Source: Dyella_B nitratireducens (GTDB lineage: Bacteria > Pseudomonadota > Gammaproteobacteria > Xanthomonadales > Rhodanobacteraceae). Taken from it: DNA of 64,000 nucleotides. The stretch is taken from assembly GCF_049532905.1 (NCBI RefSeq), contig NZ_CP064032.1, positions 2,294,001 through 2,358,000 on the forward strand, read 5' to 3'. A program made the translations under genes and the position numbers. Of this stretch, positions 17,313 to 27,467 are shown one piece after another (position 1 is the first letter of the stretch; every line of letters begins with the position of its first letter). The notes beneath the pieces are model-generated. The model ran no database searches and was not told the DNA's origin. It saw only the letters and a list, made by a program, of their open reading frames with translations.

Positions 17313-17996
17313 TCAGGCCGCCGTGGCCCCTACCAGGTCTGCGGCCAGCGCCGGCAGCTCGCTGATTGCATGGATGATGTAATCCGGCCCGGGCTGCAGT
17401 TCGGCCAGGTTCGCCACGGAGGCGTAATGGCCCTGGCGCACGAACACGGTAGTGAGACGGTCGCCGAGCTTGCGCTTCATCTTGGTCAGCAGGTTGGGCT
17501 TGTCGTCCACCATCACGTAATGAGAGGCGGGATAACGCGCCAGCATTTCATCCAGCGCCAACTCCTTGTGCACGAAGATCAGCACCTCGCCGCGCACCAC
17601 GCCGCGGATACCGGCGCGCTCAAGCTTGTGCGGCTGGAACACGACGTCGCCGTCGGAAAGGATCACGGTGCGGCCGAGCTTGTTGAGTTGATCGATGGTT
17701 TCCAGCGCAGCGGGATACAACCGCTGCTCGAACGGGTAATCGAGCAGCCAGTACGACAAGGTGAAAATGCTGGGGCGGGTGTCGTTTTCCAGGCGGAAAT
17801 GCTGCAGTGCCCCCAGGTAATCGACGTAGCCCAGCGAATCCCGGAGCTGCTCGTAGATCGCCCAGTAGCGATCGCATTCCTCCAGGCCGAATTCACGCGT
17901 GAGATGGGCGCGCAGGTCGGCGCCGAAGCGGTCGTTGTCGAGCAAGGTGTTGTCGACGTCCAGCAAAAATACGTGCGAAGCGTTGGCTTGATTCAC
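17313..17996 (-). CDS. HAD-superfamily hydrolase
   Basis: A 227-residue HAD phosphatase-like enzyme. Motif I is LLDVDNTLLDND (nucleophile Asp plus acid Asp), motif II is ILSDGD, a Lys lies in the following region (FVHKELALDEML), and motif III/IV is MVDDKPNLL. Residues 20-95 form a helical cap. The GTG start overlaps the NdvB stop as GTGA, so the two are translationally coupled. That suggests a role linked to cyclic glucan synthesis, such as removing a phosphorylated by-product or intermediate, but the substrate is unknown. It resembles the short-cap nucleotidase/phosphoglycolate branch only loosely. Confidence 0.82.
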   Translation of the reverse strand: MNQANASHVFLLDVDNTLLDNDRFGADLRAHLTREFGLEECDRYWAIYEQLRDSLGYVDYLGALQHFRLENDTRPSIFTLSYWLLDYPFEQRLYPAALETIDQLNKLGRTVILSDGDVVFQPHKLERAGIRGVVRGEVLIFVHKELALDEMLARYPASHYVMVDDKPNLLTKMKRKLGDRLTTVFVRQGHYASVANLAELQPGPDYIIHAISELPALAADLVGATAA

Positions 17997-20900
17997 AAAT
18001 AGATATCCACGTGATGCTCGCCGCCATCGTCGATCAGCGGCAGGCGGTCCCCCTCGACCGGTTTACCATTGAACAGGATGCGGCGCGGTTCCGCCCTGCC
18101 CTGCGCCGCGTGCACCAGGATCTGGTAGTCGGTCTCGCGGTGCCGGTAGCTCAGGCGGTACTCCGGCCAGTCTGGCGGAAGCACGGGGTCGATGTACAGG
18201 CTTTCGCCCTCCACGCGCAGGCCCAGCAGGGATTCCACGATCAGGCGGTACATCCAGCCGGCGGACCCGGTGTACCAGGTCCAGCCGCCGCGCCCGTCGT
18301 GCACGCCGCCGTAATACACGTCGGCGGCCACCACATAGGGCTCCACCTTGTACACGTCGATGCGCTCGCCGCTGCCGTGGCTGATCGGGCTGATCATGTG
18401 CAGCAGCTCCCAGGCGCGGCGCGCATCGCCCATGGCTGCAAAGGCCATGGTGGCCCAAACGGCCGCATGCGTGTACTGCCCGCCGTTTTCGCGCACGCCG
18501 GGCACGTAGCCCTTGATGTAGCCGGGGTCCAGCGACGAACGGTCGAACGGCGGATCGAGCAGTTGGATGATGCCGTCCTCGCGTTTCACCAGGTGCTTGT
18601 CCAGCGATTCCAGCGCCTGCTCGCGGCGTTCCGGCGGCGCCGCGCCGGACAGCACCGACCAGCTCTGCGCAATCGAATCGATGCGGCACTCTTCGTTCTG
18701 CCTGGAACCCAGCGGCGTGCCGTCATCGAAATATGCACGGCGGTACCACTCGCCATCCCAGGCATGTTCATTCAGTGCGGTGGCGAGCTTGCGCGCTTCC
18801 TGTTCGCAGCGCAGCGCGAAGGTTTCGTCAGCGTGACGCCGCGCGGTTTCGGCGAAGGTCGTCAGCACCTGGTACAAGAAAAAACCCAGCCACACGCTTT
18901 CGCCGATGCCTTTCTCGCCGACCTTGTTCATGCCGTCGTTCCAGTCGCCGGTGCCGATCAATGGCAAGCCGTGCGGGCCGCATGCCTTGATGCCGCGCTC
19001 GATCGCCTGCACGCAGTGCTCGTACAACGTGGCGCTCTGCTGCGAACGCATCGGCAGGTCGTAATAGGATTCCTCATCGGGCCGCACCGCCCTGCCTTCG
19101 ATAAAGCCGATCCGCTCATCCATCACGCCGGTGTCGTGCGTGGTGTGCACATAGCGGCTGAGTGCGAGCGGCAGCCACAGGTAATCATCCGAACAATGTG
19201 TGCGCACACCGCGGTCGGAAGGCGGATGCCACCAGTGCTGCACGTCGCCTTCCACGAACTGATGCGCCGCGCACAGCAACAGGTGCTGCCGCGCGTTGTA
19301 GCCGCTGGCATACACCATCGCCATGGAATCCTGCAACTGGTCGCGGAAGCCGAATGCGCCGCCGGACTGGTAGTAGCCGCTGCGCCCCCAGAAGCGCGCA
19401 GCAATCACCTGGTACATGAGCCAACCGTTGGCGAGCGCATTCACGGCCATATCCGGTGTTTTCACCTGCACGCGCCCCAAGGTCCAGCGCCAATGCATGC
19501 GCACTTCTTCCAGTGCCGCCATGGCCACGTTGGAGCGCCGATAGCGATGCGCCAGATCGCTCGCACCTTTGGCATCGCGCGCAGCGCCCAGCCGGAAGAT
19601 CACTTCGCGCATGTCATCCTTGCCCAGCTCGAACGGCACCTGGATCGCCGCGCAAGGATCAAGGCCCGCACCGATGCGTCCGGACAAACCGGTGCGGCTC
19701 ATCGCGCCCGGTGTGCGTGGATGGCCGTTGCGGCCAATGAATTCCATGCGATCGCAGGTCACGCTGCGCGTGGTGGCATCGGTGTCGAAGAACGCCACCC
19801 GGCCGGGAAATTCGGTGTTGTACGCGTTGCGCGCAAGCAAGGCGCCGGTGACGGGATCGGATTCGGAGACGATATGCATGGCGTATTTGTTGCGCATATC
19901 GCCCAGCACCCATTCCACGTAACCGGTGGCGGACAGGCGCCGCGCACGCCCCGAACGGTTGCGCACACGCAGCACCCAGAACTTCACCGGCGCATGCAAG
20001 GCCACGTACATCCACAGCTCGGTATGGATGCCTTCTTCGACGTGCTCGAACACCGAATAGCCGAAACCATGCCGCGTCACGTAGCTGCCCTTGCCGCGAT
20101 GCGGCAGCGGCGTGGGCGACCAGTAGCGGCCGGTTTCCTCATCGCGCACGTACATCGCCTCGCCGCAGCTGTCGCTGACCGGGTCGTTGTGCCAGGGCGT
20201 GAGGCGGAATTCGTGCGAATTCTCGGCCCAGGTGTAAGCACTGCCGGCTTCGGAGACCACGCAGCCGAAATCCGGATTGGCCAGCACGTTGGCCCACGGC
20301 GCAGGCGTGTGCCGGCCGGGGCCCTGGATGATCACGTACTCGCTGAGATCGGGCGAGAAGCCGCCATAGCGGTTGCCCAACTGCAACGTGTCAAACAGCG
20401 CTTGCGTGTTGTCTTCGATCGCCGTGGTCTCGGTGCCGCCCTGTCGGCTGATCACCAAGGCCGGCAGTTGCGGTTCCACGCGCCGTCGCTCGATCTGCTC
20501 GGCCAATGTACCGCGACTGTCGTAGAGCACGATGCGCGCCACCGATTGCACCAGCACACGGTCTTCCAACGACAGTTGTTGCGAAGGACGCAGGAAGATA
20601 CCGCCGGGACGATCGATCAGGCTCGCCTCCGTACTCGAAGCGATCAGGCCCAGGATCAGGTCCTGCAATTCCTGGCGATAGCCCGCTTGATCCTCGTTCC
20701 AGATCACCAGATCCACCGTCATGCCTTTCATGCGCCAATATGCGTGCGCTTGCACCACCTGACGCACCAACTCGATGTTGGCGATATCGCCGATACGCAG
20801 CAGCACGATCGGCAGATCACCCGAAATCGCTTGCCCCCACAAACCCGATTGCCCGCGCCGGTTGGCCTGCAACACGCTCGCTTCGGCGCGCAGCAAAGTA

Positions 20901-23900
20901 TTGGCATAAAGAATGGAAGCGGCCATGCGCTCATAGAGTCGCGCATCGGCATGCGTCGCGTTGAGCTGCTGTAGCGACACCTGACTGTGTGTCCAGGCGA
21001 GATCGAACACGCGGTCGGCCAGGTGACGGTCGCGGTATTTGTCGGCTAGATGCAAACAGGCGTCGCGGTTTTCGGCAACGCCCGTGACGACATCGATGGT
21101 CGCCGAAGCTTCCGGCGGCAAGGTGATACGCACACGAATCGACACGATCGGATCGAGTACTGAGCCCACCGTGTTGGAAAGCTGCGCATGCGATGCCAGC
21201 TTGCTCAGCGCCGAGGGTTTCACGATGCTGCGGCTGCGACCGACGAATGTCGCGCGATCCGTCTCGTATGAGATCTCGTCGATCATCGCATCGTGCACGG
21301 CCATCACATGGCACATCCACGGTACGCGTTCGTCGTTCGCACGCGGGCGGCGCGTGCCGATCAAGGCCTGCGTTGCGGCGACCCATTCGGTCTGCACGAA
21401 GAGATTGCTAAAGGCCGGATGCGAGGCATCGGCCATGGCTGGTGCGATCACCAGTTCGGCAAACGTGGTGATCTCGATGGTGCGCGGACGCCGGCCGCGG
21501 TTGGTCAGGCGCACACGACGCAGCTCGATATCGTCTTCGGGCGATACGACGATCTCGGTATGCGCATCGTAGTGGTGCTTGCGCACACGGAATTCCGCGC
21601 GTGCATCGGAGAAAATGGCTTCGTAGTGATCGGATTTCGCCAGCGTGGGCTGGTAGGTAGTGGACCAGAACTCGCCGGTTTCCACGTCGCGCAGATAACA
21701 GAATTGCCCCCAGTTGTCGCGGGTGATGTCCTCGTGCCAACGATGCACGGCAAGATCACGGCAACGGCTGTAGCCACCGCCCGCACTGCTGACCATCACG
21801 TGATAGCGGCCGTTCGACAACAACTGCACCGCAGGCCGCGGCATGTTCGGATCGGTGAACACGCGCAGCGGATTGTCGGCGGTGGCCATGCCGGTCTGCC
21901 AGGTCTCGAAACCGACGCTCTGCAGGTATTCGGTGGCGTTCTTCGGCACACGCTCCTGCAATAGCAGCGAGACGGCGCGGAATTGCGGATCGTTGTCGAA
22001 GCGCTTCTGCATCGGCTGATCCAGCAGCAGATAGGCCAGCGACAGCAGGCTCATGCCCTGGTGGTGCGCCATGAACGACGATATGGTCACCGCCGTCTGC
22101 CCATGCGGCACACGTGCCGGCGTGTAATCGACCGCTTCGTAGAAACCGAAACGCCCTCGCCTGCCGTCAGCTGCCAGCCGCTCGAGGTTTGCATACGCGT
22201 CAGCCGGCGCCACCATCAAGGCCATCACGCTTGCATAAGGTGCGATCACCACGTCTTCGCCCAAGCCGCGCTTCAGGCCCAAGCCCGGCACGCCGAACGC
22301 GCGGTATTGGTAATTCAGATGCACGTCGACCGTGTTGTAACCCGATTCCGAAACACCCCACGGCACGCCGGCTTGCTGGCCGTAGTCGATCTGGCGCCGC
22401 ACGGCGGCACGGCAGGTCTGGTCCAGCAGCGTGCCTTCGTAGGTGGGCATCACCAGCATCGGCATCAGGTATTCGAACATCGAGCCCGACCATGACAACA
22501 ACACCGGCTTGCCGCCCGCGGTGGTAAGCAGGCGGCCCAGCGCAAACCAGTTGTCTTGCGGCAACTGCCCTTGCGCAATCGCAAGGTAACTGGCGAGACG
22601 CGCTTCGGAGGCAAGCAGGTCGTAACAGCTGGCATCCAGACGGCGCTCGTCGACGTTGTAGCCGATGGACAACAGCTTCTTGCGCGGATCGAACAGGAAA
22701 CGGAAATCCATCGTCGCCAGCTCCGAGATGCTCGACGACAGACGCAAGATTTCATCACGGCGCGCCTTCGGGCTGGACGACTCGCTATCGCCGCCGGTGC
22801 CGGCGGCAAGCAGCAGCTGGCGCAAACTTGGAATACCTTCCTGCTCCGACAAGTGGGTGGCCCATGCGGAGACCAGCTCCACCTCGTGGCGAATATCGGC
22901 GAGCTGCTCGCGCAAGCGCTCATGCCAGAAATGGGTCTCGTCGTTGCCATCGCGGGGAACGGCGGTACCGAGGCTGTCGATACGCATCTGCAGGTCCACC
23001 AGATGGATCAACACGCGATCCAGCGATGCGGGCGGCTCCTGCACATGGTCGCGCAGCAACTGGCGCAAGCTGGCGATGGCGGCGTTGGCGTTGCCATCCG
23101 GCATGGCATCGCGCATCAGCGTGAGCGTATCGCGCAGGCCCTCCAGCGAGCGCGGATGGAACACCGGTTCGTCGAGCAAGGCCAGCAAGCCGGGCCGCAG
23201 CACCAGCAGATGCGCGGCAAGATTGCCGCTATCCACGGAAGATACGTAATTCGGCGCAAGCGGTTGCAGCGTGACGGTGTCGTACCAGTTGTACAAATGC
23301 CCACGATAGCGCGACATGCCCTGCAAGGTCTGCACGGTCTTGGCGACACGGTCGAGCAGCCGCCCGGCGGTGATGTAACCGAAATCGTAGGCGGTAAGGC
23401 AGGACAGCAGCGACAATCCGATATTGGTCGGCGACGTGCGATGTGCCACCACCAAGGCTGGCACTTCCTGCACGTTGTCGGGCGGCAGCCAGTTATCTTC
23501 CGGGCCGACATAGGTTTCGAAGAAAGCCCAGATGCGGCGCGAGAGCGAGCGCATAAAGCGTGTCTGCCGACGCGAAGGCACGAAGGCCACTTCCTTGCGC
23601 CGTTCGCTCGACCGGCGCACCACCACCGGGCCGAGGAACCACAGCAGCAATACCGGCACGGCTGGCGCGAGCGCCAGCGGCTGACGCGACCACACCGCTG
23701 CAGCCGTCAACACAGCCAGCGCAGGATTGACCCACATCAAGCGATACGTGCGCGCGGCGGTGTGCGGTCCTTCCTGCGCCACGTCGCGCGAGGTGCGCCA
23801 TTGCAACAGGTTTCGTCCGCTCACCGCCATGCGCCATAGCGTGCGTACGATCGCATCGAGGCTGTAATACGCCTCGTGCGGCAAGGTGGTCAGGTTGAAC

Positions 23901-26611
23901 AGCGCGCGTGCGATGTGCTGGCCGGCCGGCGTCAGGGCGGACTTCAGATGCGAGGTGAGCGTGATGTCTTCCTGCTTTTGCACGATCGCCAGCAGCGAGG
24001 ACAACAACGGCAAGGTAAACAGCAAAGCCAGTATCGCCACCGTCCAGATGATCGGTTGCGTGAAACCGAGCCAGGCAATCAGCAGCAAGGCCACGAACGA
24101 AGGCGGCACCAGGCTGCGCCGCAGATTGTCGAAGATCTTCCAGCGCGACAGGCCATCCAGCGTGTTCTTCACCCACTCGCGCTGTGCGTCGGGCACGCGC
24201 GACAACATCCACGGCAGCAACTGCCAGTCGCCGCGAATCCAGCGGTGGCGGCGCTGGTAATCGCCGACGTAGCTGGATGGGTATTCCTCATACAGCGGCA
24301 CATCGCTGAGCAGGCCGGAGCGGGCATAGCAGCCTTCGATCAGGTCATGGCTGAGAATGGTGTTGTCGGGGAAGCGGTCATCCAGCGATTGCGCGATGGC
24401 TTCCACATCGTAGATGCCCTTGCCGATGAAGGAGCCTTCACCGAAAAAATCCTGATAGACATCCGACACCATGCGTGTATACGGATCGATACCCACTTCG
24501 CTGCCGAACAGCATGGCGTAGCGCGAGCGGCCGCTGCTGGGCAAGCTGATGCCCAAGCGCGGTTGCAAAATGCCGTGGCCGCGCAGCATGCGGCCTGTCG
24601 ATGCATCGTACGCCGGGCGGTTGAGCGGATGCGCCATCACACTGGCCAACGCCTGCGCGGTGTCGCGCGGCAGCTGGGTGTCCGCATCCAGCGTGATCAC
24701 GTAACGGATGCTGCGCAGCGACTCCATCGGCCCCACGGTGAGCATGAACGCTGCCGTGTTGCCCGTGCGGAGAAGGTTGTTGAGATCGGTGAGCTTGCCG
24801 CGCTTGCGCTCGTAGCCCATCCATAGCTTGTCCGCGGCATTGAAGCGGCGAGGACGATGCAACAGGAAAAAGCGATCACCGGAACCTGGAGCGTACTTCG
24901 CGTTCAAGGCTTCCAGATGTTGCCGCGCAAGACGCAGGATGGGCTGGTCGTTTTCCAGCCATTCCTCGTCCGCATCCTTGAAGTCACTGAGCAGGGCAAA
25001 GTGCACGTTCTGGTCGCGGTTGGCCAGAAAGTGCACTTCCAGCGCTTCGATCATGTCTTCCACATCTTGTGCGCTGCCCAGCAAGGCCGGCACCGCCACC
25101 AGCGTGCGTGAGGCAGGTGGCACACCGCGTGCGTAATCCATGCGCGGAAGCATGCTGGGCGAGGTCGTCACGGTGACAATCCAGTTCACCAGCCCCAGCG
25201 CGAACTGGCTGGTGGCCAGCAAAGCCGGGATGGCAATCAGCACCAGCGCCCAATCCGGAAATCCGCTGATGCTGGCGGCTCGCACCATCGGTACGGCGAA
25301 TGCCAGCGTGAGCAAGGTCGTCATGCCCAGGTACAACACCAGCGCGTGACGTTGCAGCGCGCGCCGCAGGTTGGCCCACGCGTGATAGCGGTAGCCGGCC
25401 TTCTGTTCTAACGCGGGCAGCCCCTCGTCGATCAAGTAATAGCCTACGTGTGCGCCGATGCCGGCGACCGTGTGCTCCGTCGCGTGGGCCGTGGCGAGTT
25501 CGACCGCCTGCTGCGCAATCTCGCCTTCGGCAAAGTTGCTCGAACGCGCCAACCGCTCGATCACGTGGCGGTATTGGTCGCGCGTGGCGAAATCCATGTG
25601 CGGATGCACCCCAGCCGGATCTTTCTGCAACGCCTGCTCGACGATGCTCAAGCGCTCGACGAACGCATGCCAATCGATCGCTGACAGATGACGCAGCGTG
25701 CCAATGCTGTTGCCGACGGAAACCTGGTTGGCGGCCTGCTCCTGCGCTTCGAGCTGCAATTCATGTTCAATGCCGGAACCGGTTTCAGCCAGGCGCTGCT
25801 CCACCCAGGTCAGCGGCATCGCCAGTACGGGACTCTGCCCCTGCAGACGGCGCGCAAGTTCCGCCACAAAAGCGCTGGTCATCGGCGGATCGGAGCGCGC
25901 CATGTCGGCCACGCCGATCACCACGCTCTTTGGATCGCGCTCGGCGATCTCCACCAGCAGATCGGCCCATTTGCCGGCCTGGTCGCGGTAACGCCAATCC
26001 GACAGCACACGCACCGCCGCGCGGCGCAGGTTTTCGATCAGCGCCAGGCGCAGCATGATGGGAATGGCCCACAGCTCACCCAGCTTCAGCGGCTGCACGC
26101 TCTGATAGGCGGTGATAAAACGGCCCAGGCTTTCATCATCCACCCGGCCATCGCCATGCGAGATGGTTTCCAGCGCCAGCACGTATACGCGCGGCAAGCC
26201 ACTGCCCTCGCCTTCCTGCACCAGGCACGGCAACTCGCGGTTGTAGCGCCGCGGCAAGTGCTTACGCGCGATGCGGATCTGGTCTTCGATCAGGTAGTAG
26301 TTGTCCAGCAACCATTCCGCCGCCGGCGACATGCGCCGGCTGCTCTTGGCCGCCGCCGTCAACGCTTCACACGCCTGCACCAGTAGCGTTGCGTTTTCAT
26401 CCAGGCGTTTGAGCAGCCGATCCGAGGACGAGCGCGGGCTCAGCTTGTGCTGCTTGGCCAGCCCGATGCCGTGCTGCTCCATCTGCTCGGCGCTGAACAA
26501 CTCCGCCCGCAGCGCCGGCTCCATCGATTGCTCGGCCGCCGCCAAGGATTCGGCCGCCGAATGGGCATGTAATGCAGCCTGCAACAGAACGGATTGGCTG
26601 GTCTTGAACAT
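17993..26611 (-). CDS. ndvB: Cyclic beta-1,2-glucan synthase (NdvB/ChvB type)
   Basis: A 2872-residue inner-membrane enzyme, close to Brucella Cgs and rhizobial NdvB in length. Order: N-terminal helices; membrane segments near 415-490; a GT84 domain about 500-830 with TLDADTQLP, HDLIEGCYARSG and RRHRWIRGDWQ; more membrane helices to about 1000; a glycoamylase-like region (GVSESGYNTVD, SSFMAHHQGMS); and a long GH94/GT36-like C-terminal half with GTGDWNDGMNKVG. It uses UDP-glucose to build, close and length-control periplasmic cyclic beta-1,2-glucans for osmoadaptation and host interaction. The product is coupled to the HAD gene; pgm lies downstream. Confidence 0.93.
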   Translation of the reverse strand: MFKTSQSVLLQAALHAHSAAESLAAAEQSMEPALRAELFSAEQMEQHGIGLAKQHKLSPRSSSDRLLKRLDENATLLVQACEALTAAAKSSRRMSPAAEWLLDNYYLIEDQIRIARKHLPRRYNRELPCLVQEGEGSGLPRVYVLALETISHGDGRVDDESLGRFITAYQSVQPLKLGELWAIPIMLRLALIENLRRAAVRVLSDWRYRDQAGKWADLLVEIAERDPKSVVIGVADMARSDPPMTSAFVAELARRLQGQSPVLAMPLTWVEQRLAETGSGIEHELQLEAQEQAANQVSVGNSIGTLRHLSAIDWHAFVERLSIVEQALQKDPAGVHPHMDFATRDQYRHVIERLARSSNFAEGEIAQQAVELATAHATEHTVAGIGAHVGYYLIDEGLPALEQKAGYRYHAWANLRRALQRHALVLYLGMTTLLTLAFAVPMVRAASISGFPDWALVLIAIPALLATSQFALGLVNWIVTVTTSPSMLPRMDYARGVPPASRTLVAVPALLGSAQDVEDMIEALEVHFLANRDQNVHFALLSDFKDADEEWLENDQPILRLARQHLEALNAKYAPGSGDRFFLLHRPRRFNAADKLWMGYERKRGKLTDLNNLLRTGNTAAFMLTVGPMESLRSIRYVITLDADTQLPRDTAQALASVMAHPLNRPAYDASTGRMLRGHGILQPRLGISLPSSGRSRYAMLFGSEVGIDPYTRMVSDVYQDFFGEGSFIGKGIYDVEAIAQSLDDRFPDNTILSHDLIEGCYARSGLLSDVPLYEEYPSSYVGDYQRRHRWIRGDWQLLPWMLSRVPDAQREWVKNTLDGLSRWKIFDNLRRSLVPPSFVALLLIAWLGFTQPIIWTVAILALLFTLPLLSSLLAIVQKQEDITLTSHLKSALTPAGQHIARALFNLTTLPHEAYYSLDAIVRTLWRMAVSGRNLLQWRTSRDVAQEGPHTAARTYRLMWVNPALAVLTAAAVWSRQPLALAPAVPVLLLWFLGPVVVRRSSERRKEVAFVPSRRQTRFMRSLSRRIWAFFETYVGPEDNWLPPDNVQEVPALVVAHRTSPTNIGLSLLSCLTAYDFGYITAGRLLDRVAKTVQTLQGMSRYRGHLYNWYDTVTLQPLAPNYVSSVDSGNLAAHLLVLRPGLLALLDEPVFHPRSLEGLRDTLTLMRDAMPDGNANAAIASLRQLLRDHVQEPPASLDRVLIHLVDLQMRIDSLGTAVPRDGNDETHFWHERLREQLADIRHEVELVSAWATHLSEQEGIPSLRQLLLAAGTGGDSESSSPKARRDEILRLSSSISELATMDFRFLFDPRKKLLSIGYNVDERRLDASCYDLLASEARLASYLAIAQGQLPQDNWFALGRLLTTAGGKPVLLSWSGSMFEYLMPMLVMPTYEGTLLDQTCRAAVRRQIDYGQQAGVPWGVSESGYNTVDVHLNYQYRAFGVPGLGLKRGLGEDVVIAPYASVMALMVAPADAYANLERLAADGRRGRFGFYEAVDYTPARVPHGQTAVTISSFMAHHQGMSLLSLAYLLLDQPMQKRFDNDPQFRAVSLLLQERVPKNATEYLQSVGFETWQTGMATADNPLRVFTDPNMPRPAVQLLSNGRYHVMVSSAGGGYSRCRDLAVHRWHEDITRDNWGQFCYLRDVETGEFWSTTYQPTLAKSDHYEAIFSDARAEFRVRKHHYDAHTEIVVSPEDDIELRRVRLTNRGRRPRTIEITTFAELVIAPAMADASHPAFSNLFVQTEWVAATQALIGTRRPRANDERVPWMCHVMAVHDAMIDEISYETDRATFVGRSRSIVKPSALSKLASHAQLSNTVGSVLDPIVSIRVRITLPPEASATIDVVTGVAENRDACLHLADKYRDRHLADRVFDLAWTHSQVSLQQLNATHADARLYERMAASILYANTLLRAEASVLQANRRGQSGLWGQAISGDLPIVLLRIGDIANIELVRQVVQAHAYWRMKGMTVDLVIWNEDQAGYRQELQDLILGLIASSTEASLIDRPGGIFLRPSQQLSLEDRVLVQSVARIVLYDSRGTLAEQIERRRVEPQLPALVISRQGGTETTAIEDNTQALFDTLQLGNRYGGFSPDLSEYVIIQGPGRHTPAPWANVLANPDFGCVVSEAGSAYTWAENSHEFRLTPWHNDPVSDSCGEAMYVRDEETGRYWSPTPLPHRGKGSYVTRHGFGYSVFEHVEEGIHTELWMYVALHAPVKFWVLRVRNRSGRARRLSATGYVEWVLGDMRNKYAMHIVSESDPVTGALLARNAYNTEFPGRVAFFDTDATTRSVTCDRMEFIGRNGHPRTPGAMSRTGLSGRIGAGLDPCAAIQVPFELGKDDMREVIFRLGAARDAKGASDLAHRYRRSNVAMAALEEVRMHWRWTLGRVQVKTPDMAVNALANGWLMYQVIAARFWGRSGYYQSGGAFGFRDQLQDSMAMVYASGYNARQHLLLCAAHQFVEGDVQHWWHPPSDRGVRTHCSDDYLWLPLALSRYVHTTHDTGVMDERIGFIEGRAVRPDEESYYDLPMRSQQSATLYEHCVQAIERGIKACGPHGLPLIGTGDWNDGMNKVGEKGIGESVWLGFFLYQVLTTFAETARRHADETFALRCEQEARKLATALNEHAWDGEWYRRAYFDDGTPLGSRQNEECRIDSIAQSWSVLSGAAPPERREQALESLDKHLVKREDGIIQLLDPPFDRSSLDPGYIKGYVPGVRENGGQYTHAAVWATMAFAAMGDARRAWELLHMISPISHGSGERIDVYKVEPYVVAADVYYGGVHDGRGGWTWYTGSAGWMYRLIVESLLGLRVEGESLYIDPVLPPDWPEYRLSYRHRETDYQILVHAAQGRAEPRRILFNGKPVEGDRLPLIDDGGEHHVDIYL

Positions 26612-26805
26612 CGCTCCCGGCCCGGCTCGGTAACGAACTTCCGCTGGGGCAGATCCGATGCCCCGGCGTTTTTCGCACGCCCGCGGGCATGCGTCACGGT
26701 GCGCTGAAATTAAAAAGTAGCTGCCGGAACGTGAAATTGAGGTACGTAAGCGCGAAGGTGGACGTTATGAGGCGGGCCTCCCCCTTTAGTTTCGGTACGT
26801 TGTAG
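26612..26805. promoter_or_regulatory. Upstream region of ndvB
   Basis: 194 bases between ndvB and the orphan genes of the accessory region. It should contain the ndvB promoter. GGGAG lies just ahead of the ndvB ATG, but no confident -10/-35 pair could be picked out. Base composition begins to fall here toward the AT-richer island. Confidence 0.4.
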
Positions 26806-27072
26806 TTAAAGCGCTCCACCGATGGCGCCATAAACAGCAACGGGAACCTTGGAAAGGCAGGCTACCAGCGCGGATCGCCTAGGCTCTCCGGATGGCCCGA
26901 GCGACATATGTGAAATAACAAGCCAGGCCCCCCGCCAGTACATCGAAAACTTACCGGTGCCGCCGTTGCCAAAGGACGCGCGTACCAAATAAAGCCTCCT
27001 CGGCGAGCTGCACTGAAATCCCGGGTGACCGTAATAGGAAGCCTCGTTGCTTCTCAGCGAGACATTAAGCAT
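26806..27072 (-). CDS. Orphan protein, overlaps the gene upstream
   Basis: An 88-residue frame I do not recognise. It has plausible amino-acid composition (LYLVRASFGNGGTGKFSMYW, then VACLSKVPVAVYGAIGG at the end). Its ATG overlaps the last codons of the upstream secreted frame (27065-27256) by eight bases. Either the two are coupled genes or a one-base frameshift splits one roughly 150-residue exported protein. It lies at the downstream end of the RHS array, where toxin or immunity leftovers are expected, but nothing ties it to an RHS tip directly. Confidence 0.4.
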   Translation of the reverse strand: MLNVSLRSNEASYYGHPGFQCSSPRRLYLVRASFGNGGTGKFSMYWRGAWLVISHMSLGPSGEPRRSALVACLSKVPVAVYGAIGGAL

Positions 27073-27256
27073 CCGTCTTCAGAGATTCCTCAGCCGCTTC
27101 AAACTTTGAAACCGGAACTTCAAAGAAGTCTGAGTCGGAGACTTCTTGGTCCGAAACCTTTTGATTGAGTGTTGGCGGAGGACTTAGCCAATTCGTAGCA
27201 TAAGCGCCGAATGCCAAGAAGAAACACAGCAAAACACTAAGTCGCCTTTTCATCAT
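27065..27256 (-). CDS. Small exported protein, possibly first half of a split gene
   Basis: From MMKRRLSVLLCFFLAFGAYA the frame encodes a clean signal peptide followed by an acidic 44-residue tail (VSDQEVSDSDFFEVPVSKFE). An in-frame ATG farther upstream at 27370 is possible but would bury the signal sequence. The family is unknown. The overlap with the 26806-27072 frame suggests translational coupling or a frameshift. Base composition is poorer in GC than ndvB next door. Confidence 0.4.
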   Translation of the reverse strand: MMKRRLSVLLCFFLAFGAYATNWLSPPPTLNQKVSDQEVSDSDFFEVPVSKFEAAEESLKTDA

Positions 27257-27467
27257 TGATGATCGATGTTTGTCGAGGGCTTGATTGCACCAAGTGCCTG
27301 CCATGCTTTGTTTGATTTGGCTGAAAGCGGGCAGCAAGGTAGCTAGAAAGAAGTTAAGCCGCTTAACCAAACCCGTCCCGATCTTTGTGTTTTTGCAAAG
27401 TGAACGTCGTCGTCCTGTCGCAAGTCTTCGGCAAGTGATCTAAGCATAGACTTAGGCTAGCTCAGAG

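Noticed and set aside
18011..20974. 987-codon rightward frame antisense to ndvB
   Set aside because: It mirrors the codon bias of ndvB on the other strand, is His/Arg/Ala-rich with no domain, and ndvB is certain.
22556..23839. 427-codon rightward frame opposite ndvB
   Set aside because: Same antisense effect of GC-rich third positions; no family likeness.
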